Origin: Chamaecrista fasciculata
Lineage: Eukaryota; Streptophyta; Magnoliopsida; Fabales; Fabaceae
DNA: 64,000 bases
NCBI GenBank assembly: GCA_003254925.1
Contig: QANZ01042174.1
Coordinates: forward strand, 186,001 to 250,000
Direction: 5' to 3'
In this document: in pieces, positions 1-23,502 of the stretch
Numbering within the stretch: position 1 is the stretch's first letter
Layout of the letters: each line of letters begins with the position of its first letter
Program-made: the position numbers and the translations under genes
Notes under the pieces: generated by a model
Seen by the model: the letters and a program-made list of their open reading frames with translations, nothing else
Databases searched by the model: none
What the model was told of the DNA's origin: nothing

Positions 1-1448
1 TGTTCAGGCAATGTATGCTGCATCCTTGGGGCTATAAAGAGATTTTTTCTCACTCTTTAAAAGAAAAATCAACTATAAATTTATCTCCAATTTATGATTA
101 AAAATGAATAAGTTATTTTCACACTTTATCAACTCGCTTATCACATATATATATATATGAGTGAGAAATAATTTATCTCGGTTGTTAAGGTTAGAAATCA
201 TAGAAGAAACTAGATTAAATCACATTTTAGGGACCAAAACGGAATAAAAACTAGTTTGATGACCAAAATGAAATTAATCCCCTGATCTTTTCTTATTTGT
301 ATCAATTGTACCTCAAATTTGATGGTACAATTGACTCAAATATGAAACATTGAGAGTACAATTGACCTAAAAAAATTTGAAGACACAACTGAAACTGACC
401 ATATACTTTGTAGGTATAATTTATAAAAAAAAATGGAAGTACAACTAAAATTGATTACATACTTTGAGAGTATAATTAACTAAAAAAAATTTTGAGAATA
501 CAACTAAAACTGACCTTATACTTTAAGGCACCAAAATACTCTCGCTAAACTTTAATTTTCTGATTTCACAACTGCTTCATCTCTCTGAAATCTTGCTTTG
601 TGTGTACACTTTTCATGGCATGAGTCCATGTGTTTTCTTTTTTAATCTCTAGTATATTTGTTATAAAAATCAGGCAATATTTTTTTAATTGACAGTTAAA
701 GATTAATTATCTTTTAGATATAGAGAGAATCAAATATGTTTTTATTAATAAAATTTCTTTTATACACATAATCTGATTCGGACTCAACATATAATTTCAA
801 AACATACAGCTGACTCTTGTCAAATTCGTGCGTCTATGGTGATATCAAAGACCAGCTGGCTAAGATGGGCTTTCACATTAAACTACCATAAGCATACCAA
901 AAGGTATCAAATGTGTAATGTAATACTATGCTTCACACTCAGGAAAATTCTCAAAAGTTCCATCGGCCAGCGCATACATTGTATTTGCTTTCACTCAAAT
1001 GTGTAATGTAATACTATGCTTTCACCTTTTTTTTTCTTCTTCTCTAAAAATATATTTTGCACAATGAATGGGATGGCTCTAAACTAAAGATAACACATAT
1101 ACCATTGCCTTTTGTCACCAAAAAAAATAAAAAAGATACATATACATTTGAGAAATATCATCAAGAATCTGAGCTGTCAAAATCATATCTCTTCATCATT
1201 AAATCATGTTTTGAAAGTTACATATAATAATAAAAGTTTAAAACTTTTAAAAACTCTAATGGCATTTGATACCCAAGATTAGAAATTGGACAAGTGAAAA
1301 GCACATTTCCTCATATTCTTCACCTGAAAACTAAAACTAACAAAACGAACTTAAAAGCATAAATCAAAAGTCCAAAATCCCTCATTTGAGTCCTCATTTA
1401 ACCTAATAACTCGGCGCTTAGCTCGCGCGTGAAATCGTAATCAAATCC
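1..1448. other. AT-rich spacer with a phased-repeat remnant
   Basis: No convincing gene is seen here. The stretch at about 295-545 repeats short phrases such as 'gtacaattgac' and 'catactttgagagtata' at roughly regular spacing. This resembles a decayed arm of the phased inverted-repeat elements described elsewhere in this window. The phrase 'aaatgtgtaatgtaatactatgctt' is seen twice, near 908 and 998, as a short local duplication. Confidence 0.4.
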
Positions 1449-1562
1449 ATGGATCAATCTTCCCGCCGGAAGCCTCACACTCGCCGCCGTCGAACATGGT
1501 GTTGCTCCTTCGCCACCGACAACATCCCTCCAATTCCTCGCTCCGAATTAAGCGCATTGTAA
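1449..1562 (+). CDS. Possible short Arg-rich ORF or first-exon remnant
   Basis: A 37-codon frame starts at the ATG at 1449 and reads MDQSSRRKPHTRRRRTWCCS near its start, ending in TAA. The segment at about 1410-1570 is clearly more GC-rich than its surroundings, as plant first exons often are. No family is recognised. It could be the first exon of a lost gene, a short peptide gene, or chance. A transcript covering the segment would be needed to accept it. Confidence 0.2.
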   Translation: MDQSSRRKPHTRRRRTWCCSFATDNIPPIPRSELSAL

Positions 1563-2832
1563 TAGCAAGTCCGATCGACACGTTTTCGAAACCCTAATTT
1601 CTCGTTTGATTTTGAATTTAAGAGGAAAGAATGATGGGGGTATGGTTTTGGAGATGAATTCGGGGAAGCTCGGAAGTGTTTGCGAGATTGATTGAGGATT
1701 ATGAGAAGGGAATTTCGAATGCAGAATGAATTTGGGAGTATTCAAACAGACGATGGATTCGAGGATCATATCGCAATTTAGAAAAATCGAGGTCAGTTCC
1801 TTAATTCCTTCGTTGAGTAAACATATAAAATAGTATACGTGTTAACAATTTAATCTTGTACTCTTTCAAAAATCCAGGGATTAAAATGACAACATCCATA
1901 TAATATGGAGACTTGAATATTAATTTACTCTAATTAATTATAGGTTATAAGCTTTAAAACTTCCATATTTGTTGGTATGTTATAAGCATTTATTGGATCA
2001 TGATGGCTGGTGTATGTTGCACTGTTACTTTAACAGTTGCTATTGAAAATACAGTTAAAACATCCCCGTTTTCACGGTTCTGTTTTGAAGCATTTTATAA
2101 TGGGTCTGAATGCATTGCATTACTTAAGAAAAGTACGCTTACTATTCATATGTAATGGGAAAAAAGGTACACACAGGCCACAGCAATATTTTCATTTAAG
2201 AGGACACATTTTTTTAGCTCTGATTAGCCTTGATGAAAAATATAGGATTGAAAAGAAAGATAGAAAGCTTGCCGTTGAACTATATATGTGTCTTTAGTCT
2301 CTGATGAGGTTGTTCTGTACTCTTGTTATATTACTAGGTGTCTGCAGGTATCAGGTTCACTAATAAGAATGTTTTGTCCTGTTTAAGATACCTAGGAGGC
2401 TGTAAGGGTGAAGCTAAATCAGGGCTTGTCAAGGCATGGTTTGGACCTATATATGATTTTGGGTTTTGGTTTGCTCAAACACTTCTAAGTCTGCCTCTAG
2501 AGCAACAAAATGTGTTCAATGTTTGTGGAATGGTTTCAATATTAATTAGCTAAATTTCTTTAACTTTTATGTAAGTGATATATATTAATAAATGTGTAGC
2601 AAAATCAATACACTGATTACAATCTAAGAAATAATCAGTTGGTCATTCAAAGTTACCTATCATTCAACATTAGAAAGTATCATATCTACTTCATATATAG
2701 AAATGAAGCTACTCATATATACATGGAAATAACTGTATAGCATTATAGCTTCTTATGATCCCCACTAATCATCACTACTTGCAGAAGTTATTCCCTATAT
2801 TTTCTGTGTCTCCAATCATAATGTCCAAAGCA
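1563..2832. other. Spacer downstream of the NAC gene
   Basis: No recognisable protein domain is seen. Open frames at 2037-2297 and 2338-2553 (plus) are short and unlike any family I know. The last part, about 2600-2832, probably includes the 3' UTR of the minus-strand NAC gene. Confidence 0.4.
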
Positions 2833-4651
2833 TTATAAATAATCTTGAAGGATGTCAAGGTCAAGCAGCTCCAAGAGATTTGGGTCACATGACCCCACGA
2901 ATGATACATCACCCCTAAGAAGCATTTGGTTTGTGGTATATCCAGCTTGCTGGCCCCAAACACCATTTCCATATTCACCTAATCCAGCCAAGTTTTTTAA
3001 GTCTCCCAATCCATCAAATATGTTGCTTATAGCCAAATTTGGTATGCCCCCTCCATCCTTTTGATGACCAAAATTGTCAAATGACTGATAAACCACAAGA
3101 AACGGAAGACATTGTTAGTTTAGGAATTAATGAGCAATCTAAGACTAGAAGGAACATATATGTGATACAAACTCAAACACACAATGAAATCTAAAGCACA
3201 AGTAGAACTATATATATATATATATATTACTCACCTTAATGCTTTGCAAAGGCAATGTGCTATCTTCTTTGAAACAATCCAACAACAAAGGAATATCATC
3301 ATGGATTGGAACTTGAGAGACAACATTTGAATTTACTTTGTTACCAGAATCTGAAGGATGAAGAATCCCTCTTGATAAGCATGATGATGAGCCAATGGCT
3401 GAATTGTTATGTGAAGTAGTTAAAATGGGAAGTGTTGGAGAGACAGTAGGTTGAGGGACAGCTTCAATTTCCTCATCGTCATTATCCCAATCTTCCTCAT
3501 TATATGACTTGCCATTTTGAGTACCATTCCTAGGACCAAGACCATCTTTTTTGTACACCTTACATAGCACATACGAGTCCTACAAAACAAATATATAGCA
3601 GGATAATTAATTTAAATATATGTATATCTAACTAAGAATAAACCTATATTTTTAGTTCTTGAATATTAAAAATACATATTTTGGTCATTAATTTGTTTTT
3701 ATGAACGTCGACTATATTTTAGTTCTTGTAGACTAAATAGTTTATATTTATAAAAAAATTAAAGGAGAATTAATCATTTGGTCCCTATACTTTATTCATG
3801 TTTTTAATTTAACCCCTACAGTTCTATCTATTTCAATCTAGTTTCTATACTTTATAAATATTTAGGTTTTAATCCCTATTAGTTAAATTTGTCATAAAAA
3901 TGTTTATTTAGAATTAACTAAAATAACTAATAATGTTTATTTTTCTCAATATGGCAACCAGTATAGCATTCCTAGATTTTCTGAATCAAACTTATAAGAA
4001 GATAAGTAACAATACATAAGAATCAAGCAGCAAAATTTATTACACTCATAATCCAACCCAAAAATTAACATAAGAAGAAAAAAGAAAAAACAAATTTACC
4101 TGTTGAATGCCTTTGTCAGTGAGCCTATTGTCTTCAAGTCTATATTCTTGCATGACCCAATCTGTTCTTTGTCCTTTAGGAGGACGACCCATGTGAAAAA
4201 CTAGGGTTTTAATCATCCCTACACTTTGCTTATTGTGATGAATAGCTTTATCTCTTCCAGTTGCCTTCCAATATCCAACTTCAGTACTGCGATTCACTCT
4301 ATCTCCACTTGTATATTTCTTCCTTTGTGGACAAAAGAAGTACCATTCCAAATCCCCACTACTCAGTAAAGACATATCTGAAACCCACACAGAAAAAAAA
4401 CGTAAACTTGAATAATGATAAACGAGAAAATCTGTTTTTTAGTGCTTAAATTTGACCAAAAATTATAATTTAGTCCTTAAGATGTGGTTTGAAAACAAAC
4501 CTGGAAGATCCCATGGAGAGTAGTTATATATATCAGCTTCGGCAATAACATCAAAACAGAATGTTTTTCTCAAAACCTTTCGTTTCAGAAAGTACATAAC
4601 CAGCTCTACATCACTTGGATGAAATCGAAATCCCGGAATCAATCTTGTCAT
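2833..4651 (-). CDS. NAC domain transcription factor (NAC082/NAC103-like)
   Basis: This is a plant-specific DNA-binding transcription factor of the NAC family and acts in the nucleus. Coding exons on the minus strand are 4501-4651, 4100-4377, 3235-3579 and 2833-3084. All junctions are GT..AG and together they give 341 aa. The NAC domain covers about residues 1-160. Subdomain A reads [20 protein letters not shown], followed by [33 protein letters not shown] and YVLCKVYKK. The start is the ATG at 4651, directly before TRLIPGFRF; upstream in-frame codons are not ATG. After the domain the protein is acidic ([14 protein letters not shown]) and then low in complexity, as expected of an activation region. 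The short leader and the wording of subdomains A and C suggest the NAC082/NAC103 group, but orthology is inference. Intron 2 holds a phased-repeat remnant at 3757-3900. Confidence 0.93.
3757..3900. repeat. Solo arm of a phased-repeat element in NAC intron 2
   Basis: Phrases of the type 'tttggtccctatacttta' recur with a step of about 31 bp (near 3776, 3807, 3838 and 3869). This matches the architecture of the longer inverted-repeat elements in this window. No opposing arm is seen, so it is read as a solo or decayed copy. Confidence 0.4.
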
Positions 4652-4805
4652 TTTTGCCAACAGAGTGGAAGAGGAATCGTACAAAGGATGATTTGTTATG
4701 ACAATGGAAATTCATATATATATATATGAATTTAGGAAATTTCGTCTCATCTGACAATTAATTATATATGAACCTAAAAGGAAACTAATTGTTGAAGTCT
4801 ACCAG

Positions 4806-5087
4806 ACATAACATAACATTAATGACATAACAGTAATATGGCGTAAATTTCTCAAATTTATAATCCATTTCCTATTTTTTCGGAAAGAAAAAAAAAAGGA
4901 AATTTTTGGTTTCCCATTTCTCACTTTCCCCCCTTTTTTTTTTTTCTTTTTTCTTTTTAAGCCCTTCTAGTCTTAATTGTTTTGTCTGACACTAATCTTT
5001 GACTTATAATGTGTGTTGTGTTACTAATTTGATTATTGTAAAAAGATCTTTTAATAAAGATATTTACATTTACAAGATTTTAAATTT
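4806..5087. repeat. Left copy of a diverged direct duplication
   Basis: The segment ending in 'tatttacatttacaagattt' is repeated in the same direction at 6036-6232, with matching order of several blocks ('taatgtgtgt', 'tttgattattgtaaaa', 'tcttttaata', 'acaagat'). The two copies bracket the truncated gene-capturing element at 5088-6022. This is the upstream flank of the NAC gene, so part of its promoter region appears to be duplicated. Confidence 0.65.
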
Positions 5088-6022
5088 GGGTAAATTACAC
5101 AAAAGGGCCCTGTGATTTGATCCATTTTCAGATAGGGTTCCTGTGGTTTAAAAAAGTGTCAGATAGAGTCCCTGTGGTTTGCTCCATTAACAAAAAGGGT
5201 CTTGAGGTATATTTGTCCAAAAATTGACGGAAATTTTGGCTAAAATATATTTTAAAACCCTAACTATTAATTTTTATGTGTTTGAGTCCCTAAAGGACTT
5301 TGATGCAAAAAAAAGAAAAGTTTAATGAAGTTTTAATGAATTTTGCCCCAAAATACAAAAGTTGTTCTTCTTCCTGTGGCCTCCTCCGCAACTGAACATC
5401 ATGAGTGTGTGTTAAGCGGAAAAGCCAAGATGTGGGAGGAAGAGCACGAAGCTTCTCAACTGAGAACTGCCCATCACCATCTCCATTGCTCAAGCTTCTG
5501 CGCCACATCCGCCATGTCCGACGACCTCACCTTGTAACACAATTTGATAATTTCACTAAATTTCTTAACTATTTTGTGAATTTAGGTCTACCTTGGAGGC
5601 CCTCGAAGGTTCCGTCTCCGGCCATCGTTCTAAGTCGGATCTGGTTGGAATTTTGCAAGATTGCATCAACAACTTCAAGCACAGTGCTCAGTACCGAAAT
5701 GACCCCCGATTTCTTAAGATTTGGCTCATATATGTAATTTATGGAATTTTTCTCCTACTTTCCGTTTCTCTCTATATCCTTGATTTTCAGAGGAGTGAAT
5801 TACAGGGGATCGATTTTGTTGCTTTGAGACAATATTGAAGGGCTTAACTTGATTTTCTTGGTTTGTGTAGATGGGAGTAAGTGAGAGTTTTGATAGCAAG
5901 GTATGTGCCAACCAGTCTTCACTCTATGTACAGTCTGCCGCCAGAAGCTTCGTGCTTTTCTTCCCACATCTTGGCTTTTTCAGTTGCGGAAGAAGAAAAA
6001 CTTTTGTATTTTGGGGCAAAAT
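5088..6022. mobile_element. Truncated phased-repeat MULE-like element carrying captured exons
   Basis: The left end begins GGGTAAATTACAC, the same word that starts the elements at 59786 and 60579. It then shows units ('agggttcctgtggttt', 'agagtccctgtggttt', 'aaagggtcttgagg') spaced 31, 31 and 30 bp. An inner inverted repeat joins 5341-5458 with about 5935-6022; both arms contain 'gccccaaaatacaaaagt' and 'aagccaagatgtggga'. The right terminal part is missing, so no target-site duplication can be seen. The centre holds exon-like sequence resembling BUB1/Mad3 with intact splice signals. Known plant Pack-MULEs capture genomic gene pieces in this way; assignment to that class is inference. Confidence 0.6.
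5586..5900 (+). pseudogene. Captured Mad3/BUB1-like exon fragment
   Basis: Two exon-like blocks lie in the centre of the truncated element. The first (5586-5733) follows a TTTAG acceptor and encodes LEALEGSVSG then VGILQDCINNF and YRNDPRFLKIWLIY, ending at a GTAATT donor. The second (5871-5900) follows TTTGTGTAG, encodes MGVSESFDSK and ends at GTATGTG. Joining them keeps the frame. The phrase 'Y.NDPRFLK.W..Y' is typical of the N-terminal Mad3/BUB1 homology region of spindle-checkpoint proteins BUB1 and BUBR1. Retention of introns argues for capture from genomic DNA, not a retrocopy. It has no start or kinase domain and is not expected to make a checkpoint protein. Confidence 0.55.
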
Positions 6023-6035
6023 ATAACACATGGTG

Positions 6036-6232
6036 ATTAATATGACATAACGTTAATAACCATGATTTTCATGTAAATTTCACAAATTTGTATTTTCATT
6101 CCCTATCAGTCTTGAGTGTTTTCTGACACTAATATTTGATTTAATAATGTGTGTCATGTTAGTAGTTTGATTATTGTAAAACAATCTTTTAATAACGATA
6201 TTTATATTTACAAGATCTTAAATTTTAATTCT
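6036..6232. repeat. Right copy of the diverged direct duplication
   Basis: This is the partner of 4806-5087 in the same orientation, for example 'ttgattattgtaaaacaatc' against 'ttgattattgtaaaaagatc'. The copies differ by scattered substitutions and small gaps, so the duplication is not recent. Confidence 0.65.
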
Positions 6233-8214
6233 TACACAAATAATATCAAGTGGACATTATTAAAGGTCTGCTTGCTTTTGTAAAATTCAATTTTAAGTTT
6301 TATTAAAAATGAAATATATGTCTAAAAATTTGTTTTTTTTTTAAATAATTTTAAAGCCTATTTTATTAAAAAGAATTCAAAACCAGTTAATTTTTTAAAA
6401 AATATTTTTACAAAATAATTGGTGATGATTTTAAAATTTTATAAATAAAATAAACCCTTTAAATAAATTAATATTATTATTCAACAATAATTTAATTAAG
6501 AATAAGATAATATTTATAGTTATTCAAATTTATTTAATATAATAATATCAAAACCTTTAGTTTTCGATAAAAAATAAATTTCCAAATATTAAATGAGGTT
6601 CACAATACTTTATTAGTACCTTCCTCTATCATTTTTTTTTTGAACAAAACATGACCTTATCATTGATAATTCTTAATCTACTGGATTACAAATGGCAAAA
6701 AGTATCAATCTATCAAATTCATGAAAAAGACAATTATATAATCATGTGTGAAAAATAATAATAATGATTGCATAAATTATCAATGTTAATATTTTTTTTA
6801 TCTTTTATTTTGATTTTAAAATATATAAAAATAAAAATTAGGCTTGTAAACTAGAAAAGAATTGGTGTTAGTTTGATTTTATAAATCACTTAATCACTGG
6901 ATTAAAATAATTTTAAATTAATGTTGTTGGTTTAATTAAAATATCTATTCAAAACTAGTTTGATTGTGGAACATTCTTAATAATAATTAATGGGCCTCAT
7001 ATGTACTAACTACTAATATAATTAAGTGTACGTTGAATAACTAATTGGTTTCCAAGTCATTGATAACAATAATAATACCAACAATATTAACAATATAGAT
7101 ATAAATAATATAATTATTATTGTTATATTAACAATATTAATAACAGCAATATAGATATAAATAATATAATTATTAATCCCAACATCTTTTTTATTATTTT
7201 TTTTTGGTTGGCTTTTATTATTATTTTTTTATACCTCTTGATCTTTGCTTTCTTACATGAATCCAGGGATTTTTTTTTAAATTCCAATTTTAATATAAAT
7301 GAAATTTAGGTATCGATTTTCTTTCGTGGTTTTATACATGACAAGCATGAATATTTGTTACATGGGTTTAAATTCCTAATTTCATGGAAGGCCTTTATAG
7401 ATTTCTAGGGTTTTATTTTGTGGGTCAATTGAGTTAACTTATGTAAGTATAGAGATAACGTCAAGGAGCATCATAAAATCATCACCAAGGCATATTAATC
7501 CGTCCTTGCACATTTAGAAAATCCACTTCTAACATGGGGTTTCATATTTATGCAGCAAAAAATATAAAACAAAAAAACTGGGATCCGTAATCAATGTCAT
7601 CAAAACTTTTATTATGATTGATATCAATCATATCAAGTTTCACCATTAGATTAAAAAGGATAGGATCAATTACATATGATACAATCACACATCATTAAAG
7701 AATCTTGCTCATAATTAACTCTCCTTTTCAAGTATAGAAGAATCAAACTTATGAGATCACGGGAGAAACAAAAATTAAGAGTTGCTCAATAATGAAGGTT
7801 CCATCCAAATTTACCAGGCAGGTAATTTCTGCACAAAAGTTTGAACGCCATCCCAAGATTGTTAATTTGGTCAGTAGTACCTGTCTCAACTTTCAACAGC
7901 CAATTTATAAATTGGCCTATAGCTTCCACTAAAATCACTGTACATTGCACCATCTTAGTATTTAGGGGGCTAATGCAGCTTCCCAAAGCAACATATTTTC
8001 ATGTCACATGAAACAAGGGGGGAGATCTTTTTTAAGAAATGAACATGCTTTAGTTTAAAAAAATTGGTCGCACCTGAAAACTCTAAACTCTAAAGCACTC
8101 CGAAGTTAACCAACCACCCTATGGTGACTTGTAAATGTAATACTTACTTGACGTGCATTCACAGTGCCTGCTTGGTCAAGATATTATAAGCAAAGTGATC
8201 ACTGTGATATCGTC
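6233..8214. other. AT-rich spacer including the probable PI4K-beta 3' UTR
   Basis: Most of this stretch is AT-rich without recognisable genes. A local tandem duplication is visible at 7092-7177, where 'caatatagatataaataat' occurs twice, 57 bp apart. The segment at 6637-6700 starts with a T run followed by 'gaacaaaacatgacctt' and may be a tail of a retroelement. The part just below 8215 is the likely 3' UTR of the minus-strand kinase gene. Confidence 0.4.
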
Positions 8215-19916
<11,702 letters not shown>

Positions 19917-20500
19917 CCTCAATCTACCATCATACCCCAGTTAATTCTCAAAGGCAAATTAGACAACAACCCTTGTCTCGCAATTTCAAAAGCACCTTAA
20001 TCTCAATCGAATAACCAACTAAAGCATACTAGTCTTTCAACAAAAAAACTCTAAATCCCTAAAACCTTCGCCGAAAAGGCAAAACCCCTAATCCCGTAAT
20101 CCCCCTACAAATCAATATCAGAAATCTCGTCTGAGCAGAAATCCTTACAGCAAGCGACAAATTCCGCTCCACCCCGGCAAATTCTGGCACCGGATAATAC
20201 TGCAGCATCCACAGCACAATCAATCGGGAAGATCCTCTGGAAATCGCAAAACAGCTTGAATTCGAATCTGATGCTACGTATCACAGCACCGCGTGTAAAT
20301 GAATCAGATGCCGCAATGGATCTCCGATGCTCAGCCGAAACGACGGCGTTTGTAGGAGGTGGTGGTCGTCGTCGTCGTCGTCGTTACTTTTATTAGAGAG
20401 AGAATGACGACGAAGCTAGAATTCAATACAAAACGATACAAGTAAAATTAAATTAGCAAAAAAAGAAAAATTAAAAAATTAAAAATTAAAAAAACAAAAA
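19917..20500 (-). promoter_or_regulatory. Probable 5' UTR and promoter region of PI4K-beta
   Basis: The 580 bp upstream of the kinase ATG are GC-richer than the spacer. They include a trinucleotide run of GTC units at 20366-20387 (on the minus strand, GAC repeats). A short upstream ATG followed after two codons by TGA sits just before the main start (near 19922-19930), a possible small upstream ORF. No clear TATA box was found. Confidence 0.35.
20366..20390. repeat. (CGT)n trinucleotide microsatellite
   Basis: About seven uninterrupted GTC units lie in the presumed 5' UTR of PI4K-beta. Such tracts are often length-variable between individuals. Confidence 0.8.
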
Positions 20501-21379
20501 ATGGGAAAGTAGATAGAAGAGAAAGGAAGGAATGACGCTAAAATGCGCTTAACTGTAAATTGCGCACTTGTAATTGTAAATTGGAATGAGTTGGTGTTGA
20601 TGGTGGGGCACAATTTGAATTCCCTCCAATTGCAAATTAAAGTGAAATTTAAGTTGAAGCAAAGCATCCTTCTGCGAATCATGCTGGCTTCTTCTGGCTT
20701 GGCCAGTAGTTACCAAAACCAATTTGTTTTGCCAAATGAAAATAACTTGAAGCTTTCCTCATTCATCTTCAATTACTAATTTTATCCTTCCATCTTCCAA
20801 GGCCACCCCCAAATTAGGCTAAATTATAAATTTAAGTTTTCTTTTTGTATTTATTAAATTTAGTATTCAATGTTTGTCTTAAGTTGCATGATTCTTATTG
20901 TATTTGACTTCGACTGACAGTTACAGTTGCCTATTGTATATAAATTGTGGTTAAAGATTCTTTTTTTATTATTTATAAATAAAAGCATTAACAAACAAGT
21001 TTTTTTTTTTTTTTTGCATAAACTAAAGAATTTTTCATTGTTATTCATAGATCAAATAATTTTATAATTGTCACCATAAATCATTTATACTGTATTATTT
21101 TATTTTTATAATTACTCAATTTTATTAATTTTTAAAAAAAAATCATTATTTTTTATAGATCAAAGAGATTTTATATATAATATATACGGTTCAACAATAT
21201 TTTGTACATTTTGACCATTATTCATTATTTTAAAATATTTTTATAACTTATTTTATATTAACAAAACTATAAAATCCATTAATATATGATATTCTTTAAC
21301 ACTTTTTTTGGCCTCATTCTTTAACATTTGCTTTATTATTATGTGAGTTTCATATATATTACTACTATATTATTTTCTA
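20501..21379. other. AT-rich spacer
   Basis: No gene or clear element is seen. A T run at 21001-21016 is followed by a low-complexity AT-rich region. Confidence 0.4.
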
Positions 21380-21866
21380 GTGTAAATTACCATTTTGTAC
21401 CCTATTCTATGGACCATTTTCAGTTTGGTATCTTGTTCTTTGCAACTTTTAACACTTTGGTACCCAAATTTATTTTTCTGTTAAGTTTTGACGGTGAAGC
21501 CGCACGTGACCATCACGTGTACAGTAAAAATACCAAAATATTCATTTTCCTCTCATTTTTCATAATTCAAATACTAAAACACTCAAAAATCGTGAAAAGC
21601 ATTGTGATTCGAACTGAAAGGATTTTAAAGTGTTTTACCGTTTGAATCGTGAAAAATGAGAAGAAAATAGACATTTAGGTATTTTTACTGTGCATGTAAT
21701 GGTCACGTGCAATTTTACCATCAAAACTTAACGGAAAAAATAAATTTGGGTACCAAAGTGCGAATAGTGCAAAGAACATGGGTACTAAAATGTCATTTTT
21801 GAAAAAATAGGGTACTAAAGTGAAAATGATCAATAAAATAAGATACCAAAGTGTAATTTATCCTTA
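21380..21866. mobile_element. Phased inverted-repeat element
   Basis: The left arm begins 'gtgtaaattaccattttg' and the right arm ends 'aaagtgtaatttatcctt', its approximate reverse complement. Units with 'ttggtatcttgttc' and 'ctttggtaccc' are spaced about 31-32 bp. Inner parts share 'cgcacgtgaccatcac' and 'gttaagttttgacggtgaag' with the element at 51578-52060, so both belong to one family. Ends are too diverged to define a target-site duplication. Confidence 0.65.
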
Positions 21867-22348
21867 ATTTTTTTTTTTGTAACAATATGTTACTTTGTCA
21901 CAATCATGTTGTGTGGCACCGAAGTCTTTATTCTAATAATTAAAATCTGTTGTTCAAATAATTAATCATATAGATAAAGTAGTTATACATTTGTTCCCTT
22001 CTATTGTTATGTGATATCACTTCATAGATTGTAAACTCCACCATGAACTAACATCTTTAAATTATACAAGATAAAATTGTATCTTTTTTTTGGCCTGACA
22101 AGATAAAATTGTATTGATATCTATAATTTATATAATTTTTTAATTAAGTCCATATAGTTTATATTTTTGTAATTTAGTTCTTTTATTCTTGTTTTATTTG
22201 TAATTAGAACTTGTTGATGTGGATTGAGAATGCAAAGTTATTAAAGTTATTGATCGAAAAAGTCATAGCTTGAAAATGAATATATGGATAGGCATTGACA
22301 CTATATAAAGTGTTTAAATCTAATTTGAAGATGTCCCAAGCCATTATA

Positions 22349-22680
22349 TACACTAGGGGCTTTCTGTCTCTTGACACCATAAAAATATGTATGTTTTGTT
22401 TGATTTGATATTTATAATTATTCAGTGATTAAATATTATATTTCTATTATTCAAGGATTAAATCATTAGAAGTGTAAAAATTAAAAGACCAAACAATAAA
22501 TTTTCACTTTCTTAAATTCTATCAACTACTTTCTCTCTCTCATTATCTATACAGTTAGCCAATTATCAAGTTCCACATATTTATTTTTTATTTTTTTAAT
22601 TTAATTATTTTTGACCAACCAAAAGGGTCCTCAGACATATAATATAGTATAGATATAGATATAGATATAGATATATATTG
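22349..22680. repeat. Dispersed repeat, copy B, with (TAGATA)n tail
   Basis: This starts 'acactaggggctttctgtct' and ends 'catataatatagtatagata', matching the ends of the copy at 17526-17720. It runs into a TAGATA microsatellite at about 22650-22675. Interior similarity includes 'gaccaaacaataaattttc'. Confidence 0.4.
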
Positions 22681-23502
22681 TATTTGACTTATATAAATTC
22701 TTTTTTTCTTGTATTTTAGAGTGTAGAAAGTATAGTTAAATAATTATTTTAAGAGAGTATATATGGATGTACTTGAGTGAGATATGTATTGAGAGAATAA
22801 TGTACAATGTAAAATTTGTTGCATGATATTTTTTCTAGTTGTCTCATAGCAATATATATAGTCCTTAAATTTTTCTCCGATTTAGAGTTTTCATGTTAAT
22901 TTTTCTAGTGTTATGATTGTTTTTATATTTCATTTTATTTTTCAGTTGAACTATTAGTCTATTGCTTTTTTTTTTTGTTAATGAAAATTTAGATAAGTTA
23001 AATCCTGGGGGTTCACGAAGGCCAAAACATACCTCAGGTTCTATGAGCACTTACAAAGATAATTACAGATTATTTATCAGCAAATCTCTCACATATATGA
23101 GATTCAAACTCATGATATTGTGAGTTATGATTGACTCTTTACTTACTGAATTAACTTTTGTTAGCTTCTAGTATATTGCTTTTATGCTCAATAAATAATA
23201 TCATAGCTCTATATATAGTTCGGTGAATTTAAATTTTTAATATGTCATGTGGTTGCACTTTTATTTGACCTTTTACATCAAAAAATAATTATATCATATT
23301 ATTTAAAAATAGTTTTTCCATTACAGCCTGTGTTTCAATATACAATTGTCAAAACAAATGAAATATAAAAAAATATTAGAAAAAACAGATAAAATATATT
23401 GCATTGTTTATTGATTTATATTGACCTTACATTACAATTACATCTTAATTATGGGTATTATATATATAATCATTGTTATTACCTTGGTAAAATAATCCCA
23501 AG
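22681..23502. other. Spacer downstream of the GH18 gene
   Basis: No gene is seen. The block at about 22975-23165 ('gggggttcacgaaggcc', then 'gagattcaaactcatgat') has a box-B-like phrase and may be a decayed SINE or retroelement tail. The part next to 23503 is likely the 3' UTR of the minus-strand chitinase-like gene. Confidence 0.35.

Noticed and set aside
2037-2553. Two plus-strand open frames as a gene next to NAC
   Set aside because: They are short, lack recognisable domains or splice logic, and composition is like the spacer.
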